Positions 1 to 5,507 of a DNA stretch of 15,772 nucleotides are shown piece after piece; within the stretch, counting starts at the first letter, position 1; every line of letters starts with the position of its first letter. The DNA is from an uncultured bacterium. Lineage in GTDB: Bacteria > Pseudomonadota > Alphaproteobacteria > SP197. The position numbers and the translations under genes are program-made. The notes beneath the pieces are model-generated. The model ran no database searches and was not told the origin of the DNA. It saw nothing but the letters and a program-made list of their open reading frames with translations. The stretch spans positions 1 through 15,772 of the forward strand of contig CALLQH010000251.1 in assembly GCA_938014945.1 (NCBI GenBank), in the 5' to 3' direction.

Positions 1-225
1 CTGGGCCTGATGCTGCCCAACACCTCCGCGCTCGCCATGGCGCCCTTCCCGCGCACCGCCGGCAGCGCCTCGGCCCTGATGGGCACGATCCAGTTCACCA
101 CCGCCGCCGCGGCCGCCGCCATCATGGGCGCGCTCCACGCCGAAAGCCCGGTGCCGGTCGCGGTCATGATCCTGGGCGGCGCGGTGCTCGCCGCCGCCGT
201 GCGCTGGGGCCTCGCGCGGGAGTAA
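1..225 (+). CDS. C-terminal end of a Bcr/CflA-family MFS drug exporter (5' truncated)
   Basis: The reading frame is open from the first base, so only the last 74 residues are visible. The segment LPNTSALAMAPFPRTAGSAS followed by a small-residue helix and 'GTIQF' matches the conserved region around TM10-11 of Bcr/CflA multidrug exporters, which typically read PNxxAxAL.PF...AGSASAL.G..Q. A last hydrophobic helix (PVAVMILGGAVLAAAVRW) precedes the stop. The family exports drugs such as bicyclomycin, or small metabolites, across the inner membrane by proton antiport. The substrate cannot be read from this piece. It converges with the downstream minus-strand gene and is only about 10 bases from its end. 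Confidence 0.75.
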   Translation: MGLMLPNTSALAMAPFPRTAGSASALMGTIQFTTAAAAAAIMGALHAESPVPVAVMILGGAVLAAAVRWGLARE

Positions 226-228
226 CTC

Positions 229-245
229 CCAGCCCTCAGGGCTGG
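229..245. terminator. Hairpin between convergent genes, possible bidirectional terminator
   Basis: CCAGCCC (229-235) and GGGCTGG (239-245) form a perfect 7-bp stem. The three-base loop TCA is the start of the stop codon, read in reverse, of the minus-strand gene. It lies 4 bases after the stop of the upstream plus-strand gene. No T-run follows on either strand, so the terminator role is an inference from position and shape only. Confidence 0.35.
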
Positions 246-856
246 TCGGGCAACAGCATCAGGTCGAAGGTGGTGGCGTTTTCGTCGGCGGCGGCTTCGG
301 CCAGCACCGCGCGGATGTCGTCCGCCTGCCCCTGCAGCAGCCACATGCCCGGCGCATTGGCCGTGCCGAGGGTTTCGGGCGCGGGCAGCAGGGCGACATC
401 GTGCGCGGCCATCAGCGGGGCCAGCGCCTCCACGGCGAAGTAGAGCGGCGCGACCATGCCGTCGAAATGGTAGGTGGCGAAGATCTCGTAGAAGGTTTCG
501 CCCCCGGCCTCGAACGGCGCGGCCGACTGCCACAGCACCTCGCGCTCGCCCAGGCTGGCCGGGCGGTAGAGCACGTCTGCGGGGTCCTCGTCGGGGAAGT
601 AGAAGAAGGCGTAGGCGTCGTTCCCGCCCTGCCAGGTCAGGCGCACGGGCCCGGCCATGAATGCGCCGCCCGAGGTGACGTAGTTGTAGGCGCCTTCGTC
701 CGGCAGCATGGCGCGCACCGCCGCGTCGGTCGCGGGCACCAGGGGCTCGGGGACCAGAAAGCCGCCCATGTAACCCTCCTGCGCCCGCGTTGCGGTGCCG
801 AGCGTGAGCAGCCCCAGCACGCAGCAGAGGCACAGCACGAAACGGGAGAAGGGCAT
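236..856 (-). CDS. Exported protein of unknown function
   Basis: I do not recognise a family. The start at 856 is chosen because MPFSRFVLCLCCVLGLL.. gives a clean Sec signal peptide: a basic N-region, a hydrophobic core, and a likely cleavage near TRA|QE around residue 24-25. A GGAAG motif sits 5 bases upstream. An ATG nine codons earlier (883) would put MYHRPPEAV in front of the signal and is less likely. The mature part is about 180 residues, acidic, rich in aromatic residues and alanine, and has no cysteine, so a soluble periplasmic protein is likely. The segment GGNDAYAFFYFPDEDPADVLYRP is notable but matches no motif I know. The signal-peptide cysteines do not form a proper lipobox. It is divergent from the agmatine deiminase gene across about 98 bases. 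Confidence 0.7.
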   Translation of the reverse strand: MPFSRFVLCLCCVLGLLTLGTATRAQEGYMGGFLVPEPLVPATDAAVRAMLPDEGAYNYVTSGGAFMAGPVRLTWQGGNDAYAFFYFPDEDPADVLYRPASLGEREVLWQSAAPFEAGGETFYEIFATYHFDGMVAPLYFAVEALAPLMAAHDVALLPAPETLGTANAPGMWLLQGQADDIRAVLAEAAADENATTFDLMLLPDQP

Positions 857-944
857 GACGGCTTCCGGCGGGCGGTGGTACACCGCGACAGGATGCCGCA
901 GTCCCCGCGCCCGTGCCAGCAGGCAGGGGCGACACCGCCCGGCC

Positions 945-950
945 GGGAGG
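945..950 (+). promoter_or_regulatory. Ribosome binding site fixing the agmatine deiminase start
   Basis: GGGAGG lies four bases before the ATG at 955. It selects that start over the in-frame ATG at 913, which would add 14 residues of low-complexity sequence and has no comparable site. Confidence 0.6.
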
Positions 951-954
951 CCCC

Positions 955-1989
955 ATGACCGCCAGCACGTTGAGCCCCGCCGCCCGCGGCTTCTTTGCCC
1001 CCGCCGAGGAGGCGCCGCATGCCCGCACCTGGATGTGCTGGCCGGCCACGGCCTCGATCTACGGCGGCGAGGGCGACTATTACGACGACGTTCAGGCGAC
1101 CATCGGGCGCCTGGCCGCCGCCATCGCCGAACACGAGCCGGTCGCCATGGCCGTCGCCGACGAACACCGCGCCCGCGCCGCGGCCGCCTGCGGCCCCAAG
1201 GTGGCGCTGGTGTCGATTCCCACCGACGACATGTGGGCGCGCGACAACGGCCCGGTCTTCCTGATCGACGGCAAGGGCGGGCGCGCGGCGCTGGACCTCA
1301 ACTTCAACGGCTGGGGCGGCAAGCAGGAACACGGCCGCGACCGCGGCATCCCCGCCGCCATCGCCGCCCATGTCGGCTGCCCGCTGATCGCTTCAGCGCT
1401 CGTCGGCGAGGGCGGCGGCATCGAATACGACGGCGAGGGCACCCTGCTGCTCACCGAAACCTGCTGGATCAACGACAACCGCAACCCGGGCATGGACAAG
1501 GCATCCATCGAGGCGGTGCTGAAGGCCGACCTGGGCGTGGAGAAGGTGATCTGGCTGCCCGGCATCGCCGGCGAGGAGATCACCGACGACCACATCGACG
1601 GCGTCGTGCGCGTCGTGCGGCCGGGCGTGCTGGTGGTGAGCGGCGTGGAGGGCGACACCACGAAGTGGGGCGACCTGATGGACGAACGCCGCGCCATCCT
1701 GAACGCCACCGCCGACGCCCGCGGCCGCCGCTTCACGCTCGCCGAGATTCCCTGGGCCGACAAGGTGCGCTCCACCCGGCCGGACTTCTTCAGCGGCTAC
1801 GCCAACTTCTACGTCGGCAACGGCGCGGTCTACACCCCGCGCTTCGGCGACCCCGCCCGCGACCGCCACGCGCAGGAGACGCTCGCCGCCCTCTACCCCG
1901 ACCGCAAGATCGTGGTGCTCGACGTCGACCGCATCTACGAAAACGGCGGTGGCATCCACTGCGTCACGCAGCAGGAGCCGGTGGGGTAG
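955..1989 (+). CDS. aguA: Agmatine deiminase (agmatine iminohydrolase)
   Basis: A 344-residue protein of the porphyromonas-type peptidylarginine deiminase family, with the usual length for a bacterial AguA. It should hydrolyse agmatine to N-carbamoylputrescine and ammonia in the cytoplasm, the first step of putrescine synthesis or agmatine catabolism. Visible family motifs are MCWP (residues 27-30), DDMWARDNGPVF (91-102), GEGGGIEYDG (151-160), DDHIDG (211-216, with the His of the catalytic set) and GGGIHCVTQQEP (331-342), where Cys336 is the expected nucleophile. The usual partner N-carbamoylputrescine amidohydrolase (AguB) is not in the window. The gene stands alone between a divergent exported protein and a convergent GMC oxidoreductase, whose stop is only 6 bases away. 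Assignment is firm at family level; substrate specificity within the deiminase family is inferred. Confidence 0.9.
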   Translation: MTASTLSPAARGFFAPAEEAPHARTWMCWPATASIYGGEGDYYDDVQATIGRLAAAIAEHEPVAMAVADEHRARAAAACGPKVALVSIPTDDMWARDNGPVFLIDGKGGRAALDLNFNGWGGKQEHGRDRGIPAAIAAHVGCPLIASALVGEGGGIEYDGEGTLLLTETCWINDNRNPGMDKASIEAVLKADLGVEKVIWLPGIAGEEITDDHIDGVVRVVRPGVLVVSGVEGDTTKWGDLMDERRAILNATADARGRRFTLAEIPWADKVRSTRPDFFSGYANFYVGNGAVYTPRFGDPARDRHAQETLAALYPDRKIVVLDVDRIYENGGGIHCVTQQEPVG

Positions 1990-1995
1990 TCTACC

Positions 1996-3549
1996 TCACC
2001 CCCAACTCCCCCAGGCCCCCAGCATATGCGCCGCGCTCTTGGCGGCCATGGCGCTCAGCGTGAACGTCGGGTTCACCGCGCCGGTGCTGGGGAAGAGGCT
2101 GGAGCCGGCGATGTAGAGGTTGGGCAGGTCGTGGGTGGCGCCGTTGCCGTCCGTGACGGAGGTTTCGGGCGAGGCGCCCATGATGGCCCCGCCCATGGTG
2201 TGCATCTGGTGGCGGCCGCTGACCCAGGAGTCGCGCGCGCCGGCGGCTTCCATCACGGCCTTGCCCTGGGCGGCGCCGGCCTGCCAGCAGGCGATGGCGT
2301 CCGGGCCGAAGCTGTGGCTGACGGTGGCGAGCGGCACGCCGTGCTGGTCCTTCTCGTCGCGCAGCACCACGCGGTTGTCGGGCAGGGGCAGGCTTTCGCC
2401 GACGAAGGTCATGGTGGCCAGATGCAGCGCGGCATCGCGCAGGAAACTCTCCAGCGCCGGGCCGAAGAGCTCCGGGCGCATGTTGGCGATGCCGAGCAGG
2501 TCGTTGGGTTTGAGCGCATTGGCGATCAGCCAGCTCTGGCTGGCGACGTAACCCCTGGCCGGATCCTTGGCGTAGTCGTCCTGGCAGACGAGCTGGCCGC
2601 CGGTGCGGCCCATGACGTTGTCCGTCTCCTCCTCGAACAGGCCGTAGGCGTTGCAGGTGCTGTGGGCCATCATGTAACGCCCCACCGCGCCGCTGCGGTT
2701 GGCAAGGCCCTCGTCGGCCGAATTGAGCAGGATGCGCGGCGTCTCGAAGACATAGGCCGCCAGCACCACGACGCTCGCCTCCACCGTGTGCAATGCGCCC
2801 GTGGCGTCGTGGTAGGTCACACCCGTCGCGCGGTCGCCCGCCGGGTTGGTGAGCACGCGCGCGACCGGGGCGTCGTTGACCAGCGTCGCGCCCGCCTCCA
2901 GCGCCTGGGTCAGGTACACCGCCAGCGGGTTGCCCAGCGCGCCGATGGGGCAGCCGGCATCGCACCAGCCGTCCTGGATGCAGGCCGGGCGGCCGTTGTA
3001 GTCGACCGAGTTGATCGCCATGGGCAGCGGCGCGGTGCGTTTGCCCAGCGCCGCGAAACCCCGCGCCACGACCTCGCCCTGGGCGAACACAGGCAGGGGC
3101 GGCATGGGATAGGGATCACCCTGCGGCCGCCAGACCTCCGCATCGGCATCGCCCGAAAGGCCGACCTCGGCCTGGACCTGGTCGTAGAAGGGGCGCAGGT
3201 CGTCATAGGAGAAGGGCCAGTCGAGGCCGGTGCCGAAGCGGCTGGCGGTCTCGAAATCCTCCTCGTGCAGGCGGAACCAGCAGGCGTAGTGATGGAGCGC
3301 CGAACCGCCGGTGCCGCGCGCCGAACCGAAACCGACCGACAGCGGATCGGCGCCGCTGCTGGTGGTCGGCTCGGCCTGCCATTTCAGGCGCCGCGCCCAG
3401 ATCTGGGAGCTCACCATGTCGTCCACGGTGCGCGCGGGCCCGGCCTCCAGGATGAGAACGGCCTTGCCCGCCTGGGCGAGCTTGGCCGCGATCAGGCTGC
3501 CCGCCGCGCCGGAGCCGACGACCACCGCATCGACCTGCTGCGTTGCCAT
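1996..3549 (-). CDS. GMC-family FAD-dependent dehydrogenase, catalytic subunit
   Basis: A 517-residue flavoprotein. The N-terminal Rossmann motif VVVGSGAAGSLIAAKLAQAG binds FAD, followed by EAGP and RGTGGSALHH (GMC FAD-contact region). The C-terminal GMC block holds the catalytic pair: His450 in HTMGGAIMG and Asn493 in GAVNPTFT, after NLYIAGSSLFPS. Three cysteines spaced C-x5-C-x3-C (190, 196, 200, in ACIQDGWCDAGCPIGALG) sit where gluconate, sorbitol and FAD-glucose dehydrogenases carry a cysteine cluster proposed to hold a 3Fe-4S centre. It probably oxidises a sugar, sugar acid or other alcohol. It has no signal peptide of its own; export with its Tat-tagged partner is likely. The start is either GTG at 3558, overlapping the upstream stop as GTGA, or ATG at 3549 with GGTGAG four bases before. 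The ATG is preferred. The substrate is unknown. Confidence 0.85.
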   Translation of the reverse strand: MATQQVDAVVVGSGAAGSLIAAKLAQAGKAVLILEAGPARTVDDMVSSQIWARRLKWQAEPTTSSGADPLSVGFGSARGTGGSALHHYACWFRLHEEDFETASRFGTGLDWPFSYDDLRPFYDQVQAEVGLSGDADAEVWRPQGDPYPMPPLPVFAQGEVVARGFAALGKRTAPLPMAINSVDYNGRPACIQDGWCDAGCPIGALGNPLAVYLTQALEAGATLVNDAPVARVLTNPAGDRATGVTYHDATGALHTVEASVVVLAAYVFETPRILLNSADEGLANRSGAVGRYMMAHSTCNAYGLFEEETDNVMGRTGGQLVCQDDYAKDPARGYVASQSWLIANALKPNDLLGIANMRPELFGPALESFLRDAALHLATMTFVGESLPLPDNRVVLRDEKDQHGVPLATVSHSFGPDAIACWQAGAAQGKAVMEAAGARDSWVSGRHQMHTMGGAIMGASPETSVTDGNGATHDLPNLYIAGSSLFPSTGAVNPTFTLSAMAAKSAAHMLGAWGSWG

Positions 3550-3554
3550 GGCGC

Positions 3555-4109
3555 TCACCAGTCCGTCGCGGGTTCGATATGGGCCATGTAGGGCACGCCC
3601 AGGGCCTCGAAGCCCTTTTCCGTGCCATAGACCACATCGACCGCATCGTTGCGCACGACGAAGTAGAAAAGCCCGCCCGGCGGCCCGGACCAGTCCGGCG
3701 CCTTGTCCGTGATGACGGCGACCACAAGGTCGCTCTGCACGGCAGGCTCCAGCGCGGCGAAGGGGGCGCCATGCTGCGCCCGGGCCAACGCATCGAGCGC
3801 GTCGAGGCCCTCACCGTAGAAGGCGGCGGGCGGCTGGGGAAAGTCGAGATAGGGCAGCATCAGCAGGGGCACGCCCGCGCCGAGCTGATGATCGACATAG
3901 TGGGCGATGCCGGCGGCGGCGGCACCCGGCAGCAGGGTTTCGCCCAGGGCGTCGAGCGCCGCGCCCTGCTCCGCGCTGAGCACGGCAAGCGGGGCGCCCT
4001 CGGCACGGGCGCGGGCGGGATCGAAGCCCAGCACCGCCGCGGCGGCAAGGCCCGAGAGGCCGCCGCCCATTTTCAGAAGGAACTCCCGGCGCCGGTCCTT
4101 GGCCATCAT
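3555..4109 (-). CDS. Gluconate 2-dehydrogenase subunit 3-like protein with Tat signal
   Basis: A 184-residue small subunit typical of membrane-bound FAD dehydrogenases. The N-terminus holds a twin-arginine signal, DRRREFLLKMGGG, then a small-residue hydrophobic stretch and an ARA|EG cleavage site near residue 36-38. The mature part, with LSAEQGAALDALGETLLPGAAAAG near its start, fits the gluconate dehydrogenase subunit 3 family. In characterised FAD-glucose dehydrogenases the small subunit acts as an export chaperone carrying the folded flavoprotein through Tat. The start at 4109 is supported by GGAGA six bases upstream; two ATGs stand in tandem. Its stop overlaps the GTG at 3558, the alternative start of the GMC gene, so the two are probably translationally coupled and stoichiometric. 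Confidence 0.83.
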   Translation of the reverse strand: MMAKDRRREFLLKMGGGLSGLAAAAVLGFDPARARAEGAPLAVLSAEQGAALDALGETLLPGAAAAGIAHYVDHQLGAGVPLLMLPYLDFPQPPAAFYGEGLDALDALARAQHGAPFAALEPAVQSDLVVAVITDKAPDWSGPPGGLFYFVVRNDAVDVVYGTEKGFEALGVPYMAHIEPATDW

Positions 4110-4126
4110 GGCGGTTCTCCGCTGGA

Positions 4127-4636
4127 TCAGGGGTTGGGGCCCATGGCGCGCAGGCGCGAGGCGTTTTCCGCGCCCACCACCGGCAGGCCCTCGCGCGCCA
4201 GCAGGCCGATCTGGACCAGCACGCTCGCCTGGTCCCAGTAGATGTGTTCGTAGGAGATCTTGCCGTCCTCGACGCCTGCGATGACGACGATGGCGACCAC
4301 CACCTTCTTTCCCGTGGGCGCCACGCCCGGAAGCATCCACTTCAGTTCCATCGTGTGGGTGAAGGAGACGACCAGCTCGTCGACGATGCGGTTGGCGCAG
4401 ACCGTGTTGGAGATCGGCGACATCTCCACATCGGGCGGGAAGAACATGCCGACCAGACGCTCGCGGTAGAAGGCCAACACGCCCTCGCGGCCCTCGCCGC
4501 CCACCGGCACCGCCAGATTGATGAGGTGCGGGTTGTCGGTCATCGTCGCCATGGTGGCATCGAGATCGCCCGCCAGTTCGGCCTCGACATGGTTCTGCAG
4601 GATGGCGCGGGTCGCCTCGGGATCGAAGGTGGTCAT
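4127..4636 (-). CDS. SnoaL-like / NTF2-fold protein
   Basis: A 169-residue protein that fits the SnoaL-like branch of the NTF2 superfamily. It has an N-terminal helix (DPEATRAILQNHVEAELAGD), an early 'ATMTDNPHL' segment, FYRERL in the middle and the characteristic late strand YEHIYWDQASVLVQIGLL. Such folds act as small-molecule isomerases, cyclases or hydratases, or only bind ligands. The chemistry here is unknown. No signal peptide is seen, so it is cytoplasmic. The start at 4636 has AAGGAA about ten bases upstream. It lies 17 bases before the Tat-tagged subunit gene and 38 bases after the cupin gene, in one operon with the dehydrogenase. It may process the oxidised product or a related intermediate (inference). 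Confidence 0.75.
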   Translation of the reverse strand: MTTFDPEATRAILQNHVEAELAGDLDATMATMTDNPHLINLAVPVGGEGREGVLAFYRERLVGMFFPPDVEMSPISNTVCANRIVDELVVSFTHTMELKWMLPGVAPTGKKVVVAIVVIAGVEDGKISYEHIYWDQASVLVQIGLLAREGLPVVGAENASRLRAMGPNP

Positions 4637-4674
4637 GGCTGCGGTATTCCTTGCTGCTGCGGTGCGAAGGGGCG

Positions 4675-5058
4675 TCAGCCCACGGATGGCGGCGCGCCTT
4701 CGAGATAGGTGCTCTTGCCGGGAGCGAAGGGTTCCAGCACGGGCCAGATGAAAAGCACCTCCACCGGCTCGTCGCCCTCCACGCCCCAGGCGTGCGGCTT
4801 GCCCGGCGGGAAGGTGACGCACTGGCCGGGACCGGCCGAACTCCTGATGCCGTCGAGCTCCACCCAGATGCGCCCGCTCTGGACCAGGGCGATCTCCTCG
4901 TAGCCGTGGTAGTGCAGCGGCACCGCCACGCCGGGCTCGACGGTGTTCGACAGCACGCTGAGTGCGGATCCGCCGTGGTCGTGGCCGGCAATCCACTTGC
5001 CGGCGATGCCGGGCCGCATCGGAAAGGCCGGAAGCGCCGCATAATCGACGACTGTCAT
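4675..5058 (-). CDS. Small single-domain cupin protein
   Basis: A 127-residue protein with both cupin motifs. Motif 1 is LHYHGYEEIALVQSG (H-x-H-x3-E-x6-G). Motif 2 is GQCVTFPPGKPHAW (G-x5-P-x-G-x2-H). The two histidines, glutamate and third histidine form a complete metal site. Single-domain cupins of this size are dioxygenases, isomerases, or ligand-binding and regulatory proteins; the role is unknown. The start at 5058 is decided by a strong GGGAGGA site five to six bases upstream; an ATG 25 codons earlier has no comparable site. It is the first gene of the four-gene minus-strand operon ending at 1996 and is divergent from the leuA control region. Confidence 0.82.
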   Translation of the reverse strand: MTVVDYAALPAFPMRPGIAGKWIAGHDHGGSALSVLSNTVEPGVAVPLHYHGYEEIALVQSGRIWVELDGIRSSAGPGQCVTFPPGKPHAWGVEGDEPVEVLFIWPVLEPFAPGKSTYLEGAPPSVG

Positions 5059-5117
5059 GGTAGTCCTCCCCGACGGCCGCAATTTCCCTACGGCCGGCAG
5101 GGTCAAGCATAGACCAT

Positions 5118-5129
5118 ATCGTGTGCGAT
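5118..5129. promoter_or_regulatory. Palindromic candidate operator upstream of the cupin operon
   Basis: ATCGTGTGCGAT has inverted arms ATCG/CGAT around four bases. It resembles the ATxGT..ACxAT style of GntR-family (FCD group) operators. It lies about 60 bases upstream of the cupin start and 37 bases before the candidate leuA -35, next to TATGGTC/TATGCT on the minus strand that could serve as -10 elements. The regulator is not in the window. Support is the palindrome and position only. Confidence 0.3.
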
Positions 5130-5165
5130 CCACCCCCTAATCGCCCCGGCCTGGCCCGGCCTGCC

Positions 5166-5194
5166 TTGACTCAGGCCTGCGTTGCCCCTATTTC
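5166..5194 (+). promoter_or_regulatory. Candidate sigma-70 promoter for the leuA transcript
   Basis: TTGACT (5166-5171, five of six matches to TTGACA) is followed after 17 bases by TATTTC (5189-5194, a weak -10). The expected start, seven to eight bases downstream, falls at about 5201-5202, exactly at the ATG of the candidate leader peptide. The transcript would then be leaderless. Confidence 0.4.
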
Positions 5195-5201
5195 CCGCTC
5201 C

Positions 5202-5246
5202 ATGGTGACACAGCGCACAGCGGCCCTGGGGCTACGACTTAGCTGA
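5202..5246 (+). CDS. Candidate leucine leader peptide upstream of leuA
   Basis: A 14-codon ORF encoding MVTQRTAALGLRLS. Three of the six last codons are leucine (CTG, CTA, CTT). CTA and CTT look uncommon beside the CTG/CTC usage of neighbouring genes. The stop is followed after one base by a perfect 9-bp hairpin. Leu-rich leader peptides controlling leuA by attenuation are known in Proteobacteria. With the predicted transcription start on the ATG, translation would be leaderless, as described for the trp leader of Sinorhizobium. There is no Shine-Dalgarno, which fits a leaderless start but also fits a non-translated ORF. The number of Leu codons is modest. Confidence 0.45.
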   Translation: MVTQRTAALGLRLS

Positions 5247-5247
5247 A

Positions 5248-5270
5248 CCGGCGTCCGGAAGGGACGCCGG
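5248..5270 (+). promoter_or_regulatory. Hairpin after the leader ORF, candidate attenuator stem
   Basis: CCGGCGTCC (5248-5256) pairs perfectly with GGACGCCGG (5262-5270) around a GGAAG loop. It begins right after the leader stop codon, so a ribosome stalled on the Leu codons at 5226-5240 would cover its left arm. Two competing pairings are visible: 5269-5273 GGACG with 5282-5286 CGTCC, and 5241-5251 (AGCT.AAC.GG) with 5287-5295. No T-run follows, so this is not a classical intrinsic terminator. Confidence 0.45.
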
Positions 5271-5415
5271 ACGACGCCTGCCGTCCCCGTTAGCTCCCCG
5301 ATCGCGCACCATGCCACATCCCTCGTTCATCGCCGTTTGCCCCGTCCCCGTGCGTTCCGTCGTGCGCCGCGCCTTTGCGTGGTCCGAACGACTGCGACTT
5401 ACCCGCGCGCCCGCC

Positions 5416-5450
5416 CCGTCCCCGGACGGCTGCGGGCGTTTCGCCGTCTG
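5416..5450 (+). promoter_or_regulatory. Mutually exclusive hairpins in the leuA 5' region
   Basis: GACGG at 5425-5429 can pair with CCGTC at 5416-5420 (5 bp, four-base loop) or, as CGGACGGC (5423-5430), with GCCGTCTG at 5443-5450 (8 bp with one G-U, 12-base loop). A further 6-bp hairpin, ACGCGC/GCGCGT with a CGAT loop, sits at 5471-5486, eight bases before the leuA ribosome site. These fit a structured leader of roughly 300 bases. No T-run is present. Confidence 0.3.
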
Positions 5451-5507
5451 AACCTTAAAGGACGATCCAGACGCGCCGATGCGCGTGAGAGACAAAGGAC
5501 TGCCACG

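Noticed and set aside
795..2063. 422-codon plus-strand frame over the agmatine deiminase gene
   Set aside because: Arg/Pro-rich shadow in another frame; the true frame has full deiminase motifs and a good ribosome site.
5311..5451. A 46-residue ORF in the leuA 5' region (MPHPSFIAVC...) considered as a leader peptide
   Set aside because: It has only two Leu codons, no run of them and no ribosome site. The 14-codon ORF at 5202 is the better candidate.
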